NCBI RefSeq assembly: GCF_032884065.1
Contig: NW_027063379.1
Coordinates: 1,117,869-1,181,868, forward strand
Reading direction: 5' to 3'
Length of the DNA: 64,000 nucleotides
Source of the DNA: Artemia franciscana
Taxonomy: Eukaryota; Arthropoda; Branchiopoda; Anostraca; Artemiidae
Within the stretch, counting starts at the first letter, position 1; each line of letters opens with the position of its first letter. A program made the position numbers and the translations under genes. The notes beneath the pieces were generated by a model, which saw nothing but the letters and a program-made list of their open reading frames with translations, did no database searches and was not told the DNA's origin. This document shows positions 11,680-23,044 of this stretch, piece by piece.

Positions 11680-13350
11680 TCCATGTCAAATCACCCAGTA
11701 AATAATTAATTTGAAACCCACCCCTTTAGATTTTGATGAAACTTGGCACAATTGTTGCATTTGCTATCCTATTGATAAATACCGAATTTTATTTCTCTAT
11801 CTTTTATAGTTTTTTCTACAACTTTTTTTAATTTTCTTAATTTAACGCAATTTTAGGCCTCGGATTTTGCGTCTAGAAATGTAACTTGTAGCTTAAAAAA
11901 TTAATATCTTGAAAACTATTTGAGATATCACCATGAAACTTTGCACAATATTTAATTAATATATTTAAAATAAGGAAAAAATACATTCACTAACCTATCT
12001 CAACTCCGAAATATAATAAAAATATTATAATCAGAATTTTTTTTATTTGTAAACCATTGTCAGGATTTACTAAAATTGTAATATCTCAGGTCTCAGACCT
12101 GGTAGAGTGTTCATATTTTTTTTTTACATACTCCTAGATACATAGGCTAACAGATAAACAAAAAAGATGCATGGCTTTTTCACAGGTTTGACTGATATTG
12201 AACATTATTTATGAGTAACAAAATTAGAGACCAACTAAAAGAATACGCAATTTCAAACATTTCGTTTGAAAGTAAATTAAAGTTTAATTTTAACTTCTCT
12301 TGTATTAAGTTGTTATCAGAATGAAATTACTCAATTAAACAGGGTGCTCAAATCACTTTCAATTTAAAAGTATTTACAAAACCTTTATGAACATAAATTG
12401 TAAACTATTTACTACTGATCATGTTTGTATCAACTATCAAGTGTTTAAAATTTTATATATCCACTTATTTTTTATAATTATTTCTAAACTCAATTAATTA
12501 TTGATAGAGCAAGGAGTGAAGACCTATAGTGCAAACTTCTTGTGCAGTGATTGTGATTTTTAATTTTATTAAGTGAAAAATGAAACATAACAGTTACAGC
12601 AAATAACTGTGATCTCCATTAAATGTTTTTTAATAAAATTATTTAGTTTTGAAGTAAAGATGCATCTTTTAATTTTGGAAATCAATAAGAGTCAATTTTC
12701 TCTGCTCGGTGATTGCGTAAAACTAAGTGAATAGGCTAGTTACAGGTTGTACCTATTTTCTTCTTGGACTTTAAAATGGGGTAAGCGGAAATAAAAATGA
12801 CAAATCCTCAAGCTTCTAGCATTGGACTATTTAAACAATCAGACTGTTTAAGACAACTTATACACCTTCCAAAAAATTACAATCTGTATCAGAATTAACC
12901 GAGGAAGATAAGAGTTAATTCAACTTAGTACTCGAATTGATTTAATTGAATTTAAAAATGTTTGTTCCCATCACAGCTACTACTTTCTCAATGTGACTGA
13001 AAAATATCAAACAGTATGCATAGATCCATTAAAAAACACAAAAAGCCAATAAAAAGTCACTAAGAAGTGTATCTTTAAGTTTTTCAAAACAATTGCGTGA
13101 CAAAAAAATATTTTAGATCAAGGTCCCAGTGATAACCGGTCGACCTTTCGGACCTTGTTAAAAGATCTACTTAGAGCCATAAGACCTACAAATTGTTGTC
13201 AAATTAACGCATGGCCAGACAAATCGGTGGCGCTTCTCATTTTCATGACAATTGTTCTGATTTTTATTATGTATTTTACCGGGTTATTTACGGGTTATTT
13301 ACCTTTTTAAGGATGTTTGTTGATATTCTTTTTTTGTTTTGTTTTTTTAA
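11680..13350. other. AT-rich stretch with no recognisable gene
   Basis: Low-complexity AT-rich DNA with short open frames only, no conserved motif and no paired splice sites. I see nothing to annotate. Confidence 0.55.
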
Positions 13351-13359
13351 TTTTCCTTC

Positions 13360-14599
13360 ATGTCAAAACTCCTGTGAAGAAAAAACTAAAATCACTGAAA
13401 GTGAATCTGATGACGAACTAATGATTGAATTGGATTCATTTAAATCTAGAAATGTTTCCCTTTCACAAACAAATGCAGCCTTAGGTGATTTGGGTTTAAC
13501 TCCAATTAAACTTCATAATTTGTCATTATGTAGTAAGGGACCGCATTACAAAAGAAAAGTTGAAAAAGTAACAAAACAAGTAAAGTGAAAATCTCCAAAA
13601 CTCTAGATTATGACATTGAAATGTCAGAAGACGAAAAAGAAGATAGAAGAAATTCTTATCAAAAAAGCAGAAGGTTTTGATAAGCTCGTGGGCCTTTTAA
13701 AAGAAAAACTTATGTCTGTTGGGAGATCCCAATAAGTTCAGATTCTGACTTTGGTGCCAGAATCTTGGAGCCAGAAAAAAGTTGCTACAGAATTTCAGGT
13801 GACCGAATATATGGTAAAACATACAAGAAAATTTAACGGAGAGAAAGGTATCCAAGCTATTCCTGACCCTAAAAAAGGTAACACACTCTCCAAAAACAAA
13901 GTTAAAGTTGTGACAGACTTTTACCAAAGTGATGAGAATTCAAGAGTTTTACCCAGAGCAAAAGATAAAATGAGCATAAAAAAATATTTATATGCAAAAA
14001 AGACTTATTCTCAGTGATTTGAGAGAGCATTACTCTTGTTTTAAATGCGGATGCCCCTTGAAAATAGGATTATCGAAATTTTGAATCATAAGACCAAAGT
14101 GGCGTGTCCTTGCTTGGTCAGCAGGTACTCATACAGTATGTGTATGCAGCATGCGCCAGAATGTAAAATTTTTACTAGATGCTGTAAAAATTGAAGAAAG
14201 TTACAAAGATCTTATCAAGATGTTGGTTTGTAATGTTGAAAACAGTGAGTGTATGCTACGCCATTGTGACAACTGTCTGTCTGATGATGCCCTGATTGAA
14301 TACTTAACTGCAAAATCGAGCGAATGTTATGATTTAGATGAAGAAATAATTATAAGCCAATGGGTTAATACTGACAGGACAGAAATGGTTAAGCAATCAA
14401 TCAGCCTTGAAAGCTGTATTCATTTACAGAGCAAATCTGTAGAAAACCTAATCCCACATTCATATATTACAAAATCACAGTCTAAAACATTCAAAAAACT
14501 GAAAGAAGATCTGCCTTTGAATACAGCAATTGTAGTAATGGATATCAGTGAAAATTATTCTTACACCTTTCAAAATGAAATCCTAAGTTATCACTGGAA
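13360..14599 (+). pseudogene. Broken member of an uncharacterised multicopy gene family
   Basis: Several consecutive frames read as one protein interrupted by frameshifts. An acidic N-terminus is followed by PHYKRKVEKVTKQ, then LKEKLMSVGRS, ILTLVPESWSQKKVATEF, KHTRKF and GIQAIPDPKKG. Next come a SAGTHTVCVC-like block at about 14120, then MRQNVKFLLDAV, CDNCLSD, QWVNTDR and PHSYITKSQS. It ends in VVMDISENYSYTFQNEI and SYHWNKNN. From memory this layout (LP.SW..KK, THSVCVC, QWVSTDR, HS.IAK.QS, DF.ENY) occurs in a family with many copies in arthropod and cnidarian genomes, with no function I can name. The multicopy habit and the Asp-bearing DxxENY block are compatible with a transposase, but that is inference. 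The frame stops where the 860 bp direct repeat begins, so the C-terminus is missing. Confidence 0.5.
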
Positions 14600-15460
14600 C
14601 AAAAATAACATACGAAACACGAGACTAAAATTAAATTGAGAAACAAATCTTTGAAATTGACGAGACTTGGAAGCTTAGATAAACAGATAAGTGAGGAAAA
14701 TCAATTGTCTCCAACAAAGAATGACAAATTAAATGGCCTGCTCATTTGAGCAGTATCCAAAAAAAAATATAAAACTCACAGTAATAACTCCGGTGAAAGT
14801 AAGCGAAAGTTGTATTTCCCTTCAATTTATTTGTATGTTTTATTTCGCTTTCATTGAGTCGACGATAAGTGGTTCTGTTTTGCAAACACACTTAAAGTAA
14901 AAAGCATTGGTTTTGTTCTACTTATTTATTTTGCTTGTTTTCTTTTGCTTTGTTTTTTTTGCAATTACTTTTCAGTTATAATTCAAATCCTTAATTTATA
15001 TTATTTTAAATTTACCTTGAGCATGTTTTAGATGTTTCTAGCTTCTTCATTCTCAATGGCATTTTAACTCGTGTTGCCGTGCCTTACGCACTACTCCTAT
15101 ATTGGACTCGAGCGATACCCAGGACATCGGAAAAGAGCTACCAATTGTTCGTCAGATTTTCTGCTCTGACGACGTAATCCTTATTGAGGCTGGGGTTGTG
15201 TTGGTTAGCATTTTGCTCTGGAATATTCGTCAAAGAGCATATCTGGATCTATCTCTGATATAAAAGGAAGACCCACAAATTTAGTTTGCTATTTTAAAAA
15301 CCACCCCCCATCCCCTCGCTATAAATACATTCTAAGTGATAATACATTTATCATTTAATACATTTAAAGTGATAAAATTTTAAGAAAAGATTAACATTCA
15401 GAAATGATTAAATAATTCTTAAACGAATATTAAACTCTAGTTTTACAGAAAGATTGAAGG
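14600..15460. repeat. 860 bp direct repeat, copy 1
   Basis: It is nearly identical to 16879-17738, from AAAAATAACATACGAAACAC to ACAGAAAGATTGAAGG. It contains no gene. Its left border truncates the uncharacterised gene at 13360-14599. Its right border is fused to a 30 bp piece that matches the end of an anoctamin exon. Confidence 0.93.
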
Positions 15461-15490
15461 CAATGAGTAAGTAACATCCACACAATCAAG
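15459..15490 (+). other. Displaced 3' end of anoctamin exon a with its splice donor
   Basis: GGCAATGA|GTAAGTAACATCC and the following bases through AATCAAG match 20324-20355, where exon a of unit A ends and its intron begins. About 32 bp are shared, after which the sequences diverge. The fragment cannot code on its own. It records a rearrangement junction, with GG as possible microhomology. Confidence 0.75.
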
Positions 15491-16878
15491 CTAATTTGGC
15501 TGTTAATAAATAGCGCATCTAATCGTGCATGCATTGCTGAAAATTTTAAAAGTACATTATTGTTATTAACACAAAGCGTTTAGTAGTAAAACGGATGGAT
15601 TATGTCGTGGGACATATGGCATCTAAACTCCAGCATGTTTAATCTCAATCAGTTTTCAGTGAAATGGGAAACGAAGCCCAAAAAGTGAAAATTATTTATT
15701 GATCGTGAAAATTATTAGTGAAAATTATTTTCACTGCAAGATTGATTATCATCACCGTTTTTGAGGTGAGTTTCATTTATATGTAAAGTTCTTATTAAAG
15801 ATATTAGACTGTAACACCCATACTTCCAAAAATTGCAAAAGGGACGTAAGATGTATAATTTGTCTAAATACAGGAGAGATCGTGTGTGTACTGTTCCACT
15901 GACGGTTGAGATTTTGATTTTAAACGTTTGACTGTGATTTCAAATGACAAAAATTGTAAGGAATATAGTCAATCTTGATTGTTGATTTTGTACGGTTTGA
16001 GTCGAGTTGGATTTATAAGCCTTGTTTTTTCACATTTTACAAATCGGTTATCCTGATTTATAAGCTTATTTGTTGCAAAGATAATTCTGTATATATCGCT
16101 ATAAAATAATTTGTTTATATACACACATTAATTCAATTTAATTTTGTCATTTCGTTGGCGGACGAGGATGTTTACTAAAGAGCTGCCATTTACCGCATTA
16201 AGCAGCTTGAAGAACAAAACGAAAGACTGAAGGAAAACTATATGAGATTGAAGGATTGTGCTGTGAACATAACGTTTTAAAAGCTTCGATATGCTGACAA
16301 CTTCAGCGTTTAACCGATACCAAAGAAACAAAACCAGAGTATTGCTCTTGCAACACCTTATTCAGTGAAGCAGGACAAAGATCACCGCCACACTTCACGC
16401 TGCTCAGGCAACGTAAGTCTAGTTTTCATTAATAGTCGTTTCATTCTAGGAAAGACACTATAGACAGCGTTATCTGGACTTGATTTTAAACAAGGAAGTC
16501 TATAAGAAGTTCCAAATCCGGTCACAAATTATTTCTTATGTCCGTCATCCATGAGATTGAAGGATTGTGCTGTCAAGGAAGAAAAGGTTCTTTTTTTCTT
16601 TTCTTTTTTTTTTAGTGAAATCTGATAGTAGAAGTTAGGAGATAATTTTTATAGGGATAGGGTTTGTCAGCAGGAAAGCCCTTTGTTGGAATTGCAGAGA
16701 TATCATGTTCCCCGTGATCAGAAGTATCAGTTTCCCCCAAAATACAATAAGTGTTTCCTTTAAATTTACCATCACAAGCTTCACCGTACGAAATAGATAT
16801 TATAAGTTAATAAATGAAGCGGTAAATTCAATCTTATAAGCCATAGAAACACCTATTACCATATATAAGAGTGAAACA
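15491..16878. other. Intergenic spacer between the two 860 bp repeats
   Basis: AT-rich DNA with stops in all frames. Near 15680-15740 the phrase GTGAAAATTATT occurs three times in close succession. The phrase ATGAGATTGAAGGATTGTGCTG recurs in part near 16243 and 16552. No gene is seen. Confidence 0.55.
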
Positions 16879-17738
16879 CAAAAATAACATACGAAACACG
16901 AGACTAAAATTAAATTGAGAAACAAATCTTTGAAATTGACGAGACTTGGAAGCTTAGATAAACAGATAAGTGAGGAAAATCAATTGTCTCCAACAAAGAA
17001 TGACAAATTAAATGGCCAGCTCATTTGAGCAGTATCCAAAAAAATTATAAAACTCACAGTAATAACTCCGGTGAAAGTAAGCGAAAGTTGTATTTCCCTT
17101 CAATTTATTTGTATGTTTTATTTCGCTTTCATTGAGTCGACGATAAGTGGTTCTGTTTTGCAAACACACTTAAAGTAAAAAGCATTGGTTTTGTTCTACT
17201 TATTTATTTTGCTTGTTTTCTTTTGCTTTGTTTTTTTTGCAATTACTTTTCAGTTATAATTCAAATCCTTAATTTATATTATTTTAAATTTACCTTGAGC
17301 ATGTTTTGGATGTTTCTAGCTTCTTCATTCTCAATGGCATTTTAACTCGTGTTGCCGTGCCTTACGCACTACTCCTATATTGGACTCGAGCGATACCCAG
17401 GACATCGGAAAAGAGCTACCAATTGTTCGTCGGATTTTCTGCTCTGACGACGTAATCCTTATTGAGGCTGGGGTTGTGTTGGCTAGCATTTTGCTCTGGA
17501 ATACTCGTCAAAGAGCATATCGTGATCTATCTCTGATATAAAAGGACGACCCACAAATTTAGTTTGCTATTTCAAAAACCACCCCCCATCCCCTCGCTAT
17601 AAATACATTCTAAGTGATAATACATTTATCATTTAATACATTTAAAGTGATAAACTTTTAAGAAAAGACTAACATTCAGAAATGATTAAATAATCCTTAA
17701 ACGAACATTAAACTCTAATTTTACAGAAAGATTGAAGG
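16879..17738. repeat. 860 bp direct repeat, copy 2
   Basis: This is the second copy of 14600-15460. Its right end continues directly into unit A of the large tandem array (GGGTGATGGTCACC). The same junction sequence opens units B and C, so this copy carries the ancestral right border. Confidence 0.93.
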
Positions 17739-17744
17739 GTGATG

Positions 17745-18060
17745 GTCACCTTTGTCGTAATCAACAGAGTCCTAGGGCAAGTCTTTTTTCTTTCAGAGTG
17801 TTGTGGCCCTTATAGTGTGGCTTGTTGACTATACTATACCCGCCATACCACGTCAAGTCCGTTATGAAACAGAAAGAACTTCTTGGAGACGAACTTCTGG
17901 AGTGTTTTTGTCCCCCGGAGGAGGATGTATAAAAGAAGTTTTTCAACAGTTCTGAACAAACATTCATTCTGTGAACATCTGTATTTGCACTATACAATTT
18001 TCAGCCGGATTAACTCTGACAAGTAAATTCTTTCACATTTTTTCAATGAATTCGGAGTAA
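17745..18060 (+). promoter_or_regulatory. TATA-type promoter-like block, unit A
   Basis: TATAAAA lies at 17928-17934, followed about 38 bp later by TCATTC (initiator-like) and a leader of about 195 bp before the ATG at 18161. A possible leader intron runs from CTGACAA|GTAAATT (near 18021) to CTATTTTTAG| (near 18132). The block is conserved in units B and C. The spacing between TATA and the initiator-like motif is a little long, so the start site is uncertain. Confidence 0.45.
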
Positions 18061-18160
18061 TAGCATGATTTTTGCGAGTGCTTTACAAAATTGGATGTGA
18101 ATTATCTTGGGTGTTTGTTTATCTATTTTTAGACAATCATAAACATTATTGAATATAAAT

Positions 18161-18851
18161 ATGGTTAACAAAAGCAGGAAGCGATCAAGACAAAGTGATT
18201 TAGAGGATTCAAGAGGATCCACGGAGTCCACTAGCAATATCTCAAAGTTAAATAAAATTCTTGAAATAGTCGGAACAACTAAAAACGATGTCTTAGAAAT
18301 AAAATTGGAAATCGTTGACATTAAATCTGGTTTAAAGTTCCTAAAATTCTCTTGTGGAAGATCTAGAATTACCAAGAACAGCCAAAGAAAATGAATTATC
18401 TAGTATCAAGCAGGAAATATCGGCATTACGAAACCTAATTGAAAAGGAGCCTGGTTTGGGTGAGTTAGCATCTAGAGTCCTTGTTTTAGAAAACATGAAT
18501 AGGAGAAGGAATGTTATTATATGGAACATTAAAAGCGAATCTAAATTAAGGGCTAAACGCCATGATGACGAATTCTGTATGCTTCAGGGAGACAAGAAAT
18601 TACGTGGGAACCCGTTCGAAAGAGGAGCCAGACGTGAATCCCCATATATCTACATGATAGATGATGTGACAAAAGGAGTTCGTGACATTAGCAATTCCCT
18701 TAGAATTAAACAAAAAGAATTTAGAGCAAAGGGAATTAGTGCTTGGATCCCCCTAGTGTACCCACCTGCATTAAGCTTAATTGATAATGAAGAAAAAGCA
18801 AAGCTTAAGTGGTATAAAGTCCAGCAAGTGAAATACAAGTATGAGAAATAG
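18161..18851 (+). pseudogene. LINE ORF1-like protein, unit A
   Basis: The frame opens at ATG 18161 (MVNKSRKRSRQSDLED). It runs through a heptad-rich segment (ISKLNKILEIV, LEIKLEIVDIK), breaks by one frameshift near 18345-18375, and continues to a stop at 18849-18851. The second part has EISALRNLIEKEPGLGELAS, then ENMNRRRNVIIWNI and, near the end, SLRIKQKEFRAKGISAW. A basic start, a coiled coil, a (R)NVIIWN block and an R-K-GI-AW block are typical of LINE ORF1 nucleic-acid chaperones, so that is my call. A TATA promoter in front of a LINE ORF1 is unusual. This is the most complete of the three copies. Confidence 0.6.
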
Positions 18852-18884
18852 ATATACAGATAGAATAGATAGAAATAGTCGCTT

Positions 18885-19640
18885 AGTATTTTTTTGGTGG
18901 ATTTATAGTTTATGATGAGTATTTGTGATTTGGAAAGTTTCATAATTTTATCGAAGCTCTGATTCATAATTTTTTGAAGTGCCAAGTGTACTGTCATCAG
19001 CACAACAAACAAACACATCAGAAGATAGTGAACTATAGTTGGCACTATGGGCAAAGGATGGCTAGGGATGACGAATATACAACAATTAATAATTCTCTGC
19101 TTTTTTTAGTACATACAACATATTATTTACATAGATCAAAAATAACACTGGCCCTAAAACTGATCCTTGAGGGACACCAAAATTCACTTGTGAGGGTGAA
19201 CAGAAAAGTGGATCGACAGAAAATAGCCCATCATTCAAATAAGACAAACCAAATAAATACATTATCCCTAATGCCACAATAAGACATCTTCGATAGAAGA
19301 ATTTCAGTGGTTAAGTCATCAAATACCTTACGAATAAGGCAGCCATAATTAATCCCGAATCTAATGCAGAATTAATAAAATTCAAAATGGTTATGCAGGC
19401 ATGTTTAGTGGAGTGCCTCGTTCAGAAACCAAATTGAAAATCACGAAGAAAGTTTCTAGATTTTAGAAAAGTAAGGAGACAAAAAAGGATAGCCTTTTCG
19501 AAGATTTTATAAAACTCTGATAGAATTCAAATTTGTCGATAATTTGCTGGATCTATTTAAAGAGCGAGTTAAAGAGCTACAGAGTTTAAGACCAAGGTAT
19601 TGACGAGGGGGTTAAGTTTTAAAGTTGCTCCTTACTTTCA
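18885..19640 (-). pseudogene. LINE reverse transcriptase fragment, unit A
   Basis: Minus-strand segments carry FGVPQGSVLGPVLFLIYVN (RT motif B, at 19086-19277) and then, towards lower coordinates, a degenerate ADDSTL-type motif C. LSKSQILIINYKSTKKIL follows. The upstream part at 19300-19500 corresponds to the better preserved block of unit C (29619-29825). The fragment covers only the central RT and is interrupted by frameshifts. It faces the ORF1-like frame, so the two were not transcribed as one element in this arrangement. Confidence 0.68.
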
Positions 19641-20083
19641 GTTAAAAATAACTTGTTTTTTTATTTAATTAGTTCAGAGAAGAAGGTGAATTAGAATAAA
19701 TGCAGTAGTAAACAGTGAATGATGTAATGTATTTAGGTTGTCTTGGGTACATTAGAAAAATCTAGGGACTTTTGGGCAGTTTTCAGTTTGGGTAGCGGAT
19801 ATCTTACATATTTTACATAGAAAACGTAAATTTAGTGAAAATTTTTAAAAATTTATAGCTCAAAAAAAGGGGTTCAAGATTTTAGGTTCTATCCTTTGAC
19901 TGTAAAATCATTGCCTGTAAATTCAGGCTCTGCAAGCATCATGGTACAAGTTATCCATTAGATGAGTTAAAAACAAGAAAATGAAGCTTGAAGAGTTTTC
20001 ATAGCCCTTGGCTCCCTTTGTTCCCTTCGTCCCAGTAGCTCCCTAGGTTAGAAATTATCAAGTCTAATTTTTCATCTTTTTAG
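19641..20083. other. Spacer/intron upstream of anoctamin exon a, unit A
   Basis: It begins with a piece of the foldback family end (TTGCTCCTTACTTTCAGTT) and continues to the exon a acceptor, TCATCTTTTTAG. It is conserved in units B and C. A weak coding-like frame in unit C (30047-30250) is broken here, so it is probably intronic. Confidence 0.5.
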
Positions 20084-20330
20084 TGTGCTCGGGGAGGCTG
20101 CATGCTCGAATTGACAAAACAATTGGTCCAAATTATGTTTGGACAAGAAATAATCAATTTGTTCAAGTTTGTGATTTTTTATAAAATAGTGCCAATGATA
20201 ATGAAGTGGTGGAGACCAATTCAAACGGATGTACCAAATGAAACGGATGGCAGGAAAAAGCCATGGTGGGAGGACTATACTTTAAGTAGTTTTCCTCCTG
20301 AAGTAATTAGGAATTTGAACATGGCAATGA
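20084..20330 (+). CDS. Anoctamin (TMEM16) exon a, unit A
   Basis: Anoctamins are dimeric membrane proteins acting as Ca-activated chloride channels or lipid scramblases. This 247 nt exon starts after TTTTTAG and reads CARGGCMLELTKQLVQIMFG, then PWWEDYTLSSFPPEV, ending MAM plus one base at AATGA|GTAAGT. The CxxGGCxxEL..QL..IM.G block followed by W.EDY/xDY matches the segment of anoctamins just before the conserved QFGF helix. The phase 1 end fits exon b, which begins with the two missing bases. The exon has no stop or frameshift. The other exons of the gene are outside the window, so which paralogue this is cannot be said. Confidence 0.85.
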
Positions 20331-20616
20331 GTAAGTAACATCCACACAATCAAGAAAGTATTTGGTGGTTTTTCCACTCAGTTTTTATGTGTAAGATTTT
20401 GACTGTAAATCCTACTAAACAAACTATAAAAAAGCATCTGATTTAAAAAGAAAATTCTAGACGGTGTCAATATTTATTGTTTGTCTTTCTTTAAGGGAAA
20501 GTTTTTATCATGTTTAAGCTAGTAATTCGCATAGAATTAGACTTGAGTTTGGAATGTGTCTGTGTGTCTTTAGGAATCAATAGTATACATATACAGCAAA
20601 ATATTTAAAATTCATG

Positions 20617-20835
20617 AGGATCAGACTGATATGCCTTTAAAGAAATTTGATTTTTTTAAAACCAATTCTAATAAAAGTAGACAGTGGGGTAGCATTTGAT
20701 TTGTATCCTTTATCACAAGAAAGAAACCAACAACAAGAATTCTCAAAAACTCAAAAAGATAAAATTGCTTCTGTGTGTGGGATTTTTACAGATAGCGATG
20801 AGATCATCAAATAATTTACAGAATATTAGAATAAA
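20617..20835 (+). other. Coding-like relic X in the anoctamin intron, unit A
   Basis: This frame reads DQTDMPLKKFDFF and, after a frameshift, VDSGVAFDLYPLSQE-like sequence. It is conserved in five places in the array (also 23435, 25755, 28548, 30968), which suggests an old coding segment carried with the unit. I do not recognise the family. It lies between anoctamin exons a and b but does not resemble anoctamin. Confidence 0.4.
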
Positions 20836-21153
20836 CCGCAGCCAAAAATTGATATGGATTGAATACACCTCCCCTTTATCGTGATTGGCTGATTATAGAG
20901 CCAGCGTACATAGCCCAATTTTCAGCTTTTAGCCAATGAGATTGATCGAGTAATAGAATTGTATATTTAAACTAATATGCATTTTTTGACAAATCAATGG
21001 GTGCAGAATCATCGGTCCGCATCCCCCTAGATTTTGAATATACCTTTTGGTATTTCATTTAGGACATATAAACACCCCCCCCTAAAGTTTTGGAAAATAT
21101 ATTTCACCCGACCAGTTTAGTAGAAGGACATTAAAATGGGAGCCCTTTAGTCA

Positions 21154-21504
21154 TCTTACATTTTCTGAAGGCTGTTGAATACGATGGTGAGAAGCCTGAT
21201 TCTAATGATGTCAAAGAACTCTTGTATCTCTTAGAGCTTCACAATGGACAGGACACATACTCGCATGAAAGAGTCACTATTGGTCCAATCCGTAAGAAAG
21301 AGTATCAGGTAATCCCGCCAATTATATTGTGCCCAAGATCGAGCCACAATATGTGATGACTGTGGATGCTAGGAACCAATTAAACATGCGTCATTTCTTC
21401 CAAATTGCCTATTTGACCACCAAAGTTTTTAAAGACGGATTAAAAGATGGTGGGAAAGACACAGCGTTTCAATTATTAATGCTTTCATTGTGTTTCTGTT
21501 AAAT
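21154..21504 (+). other. Coding-like relic Y in the anoctamin intron, unit A
   Basis: Two frames joined by a frameshift near 21325 read AVEYDGEKPDSNDVKELLYL, VTIGPIRKKEYQVIPP, then VPKIEPQYVMT and LTTKVFKDGLKDGG, ending at a TAA. Unit B has the same segment with different damage, so a common coding ancestor is likely. I do not recognise the protein; the viral- or retroelement-like feel is only an impression. Confidence 0.4.
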
Positions 21505-21607
21505 ACAGAGAACAATCTTAAAAATCTCGTACAGGAAAACAAAAAAGTAACAAACAAAGTTTTTTGTGCGTAATAAAGGAAAGTCTTCAGTTTTCTATTT
21601 CTTTTAG

Positions 21608-21813
21608 TTTTACAGTTTGGGTTTTGCACCGTTTTCGTGAGAGCCCTTCCATTGGCTACATTGATTTTCTTCATCTCCAATGTCATTAACATTAGATTGG
21701 AGGTGAAGAAATTCTTGAAACGTTATCAGCGGCCAGTCGTACACATTGTGAAGGGCATTGGTGTTTTAGGCGACGTAATGGACCAGATTGGAAAGGTTTC
21801 GATCAGAACTAAC
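21608..21813 (+). CDS. Anoctamin (TMEM16) exon b, unit A
   Basis: After the acceptor TTTCTTTTAG, the first two bases complete the codon left by exon a (A+TT, Ile). The frame continues LQFGFCTVFVRALPLATLIF, SNVINIRLEVKKFLKRYQRP, HIVKGIGVLGDV and GKVSIRTN, ending at ACTAAC|GTAAGC. This is the highly conserved anoctamin stretch QFGF..xFVAxxPLAPLxALxxNxxEIRxDAxKF...RRPVxxxAxxIGxW...GxLxxxxN. The phase agreement and homology on both sides of the 1.3 kb intron make this the strongest host-gene call in the window. The frame is intact. Confidence 0.9.
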
Positions 21814-22266
21814 GTAAGCCACATTTGGTTCTTCTTTAAATCAGGTTTTACTTGCTTAATTTGTTGCATGGTTTCGCTTACATTTGATTTTCAAAGAAGA
21901 TTTGGAGGAAATGCCGGTAAAAATATCCTGTATTCGTGAAACATGCTATCACAATTTTAAGGGAGAAAACAAAAAAATATCTGATACACTAGTAAAAAGT
22001 TCGTTCTTTACATGTACATTATGTGTTTTCATGTTCTTCTCTTCTTATTCTGTATTAAATGAAAAAAAGCGAGTTTTCCAAAAAATAATTTTTTTTTCAA
22101 AAAAGTAGAGCCATATCAAAACTCAAGGCGAGGAGAAATAAAGTAATACAATAAATCAAAGCTTAAAAATACTTAGAAATTACGGTAAAATTAAAAATGA
22201 AAAAAATTCTAATGATTGACCGTGTCAAGCAAAAACATAGTAAATATATAGTAGACTATAGATAAA

Positions 22267-22623
22267 CACATGAATCTTGACACTAACAAAAATTCAAAAT
22301 TATTAATTAAGTCAAATTTGATTTGAGTTGACGGACTTTAAAAATACGTTGTTCCATTTCATAGCTTCGTTAAACCATTCAGAAATGATTAAATAATCCT
22401 TAAACGAATATTAAACTCTAATTTTACAGAAAGATTGAAGGGTGACACATGAATCTTGACACTAACAAAAATTCAAAATTATTAATTAAGTCAAATTTGA
22501 TTTGAGTTGACGGACTTTAAAAATACGTTGTTCCATTTCATAGCTTCGTTAAACCATTCAGGAATGATTAAATAATCCTTAAACGAATATTAAACCCTAA
22601 TTTTACAGAAAGATTGAAGGGTG
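22267..22623. repeat. 179 bp tandem duplication at the A/B unit border
   Basis: CACATGAATCTTGACACTAAC begins at 22267 and again at 22446. Both copies run through ATTTGAGTTGACGGAC to AAAGATTGAAGGGTGA. The first copy ends where the second begins; the second continues into unit B. Confidence 0.9.
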
Positions 22624-22930
22624 ATGGTCACCTTTTTTGTTATCAACAGAGTCCTAGGGTAAGTCTTTTTTTTCTTTCAGAGTGTTGTGGCCCTTATAGT
22701 GTGGCTTGTTGACTATACTAAACCCGCCATACCACGTCAAGTCCGTTATGAAACAGAGAGAAGTTCTTGGAGACGTTTGGTGGCATGGTTTTGTCCCCCG
22801 GAGGAGGATGTATAAAAGAAGTTGTTTCAACAGTTCTGAACAAACATTCATTCAGTGAACTTCTGTATTTGCACTATATAATTTTCAGCCAGATTAACTC
22901 TGACAAGTAAATTCTTTAACATTTTTTCAA
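22620..22930 (+). promoter_or_regulatory. TATA-type promoter-like block, unit B
   Basis: GGATGTATAAAAGAAG (TATA box near 22811) is followed by CATTCATTCAGTG, which contains the arthropod-style initiator TCAGT. The surrounding 250 bp are close to unit A and unit C. Confidence 0.45.
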
Positions 22931-23044
22931 TGAATTCGGAGTAACAGCATCATTTTTGCGAGCACTTTACAAAATTGGATGTGAATTATATTGGGTGTTC
23001 GTTAATCTATTTTTTGACAATTATAAACATTATTGCATATAAAT

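Larger units (their letters stand above)
17680..22440. repeat. Tandem unit A of the anoctamin/LINE array
   Basis: Unit A is about 4.75 kb. Its order is promoter-like block, ORF1-like frame (+), LINE RT fragment (-), anoctamin exon a, intron with two coding-like relics, and anoctamin exon b. It then ends in a boundary block (CATTCAGAAATGATTAAATA, then TTACAGAAAGATTGAAGGG) that also opens the unit. It lacks the small reading frame found at 23881 in unit B. Confidence 0.88.
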
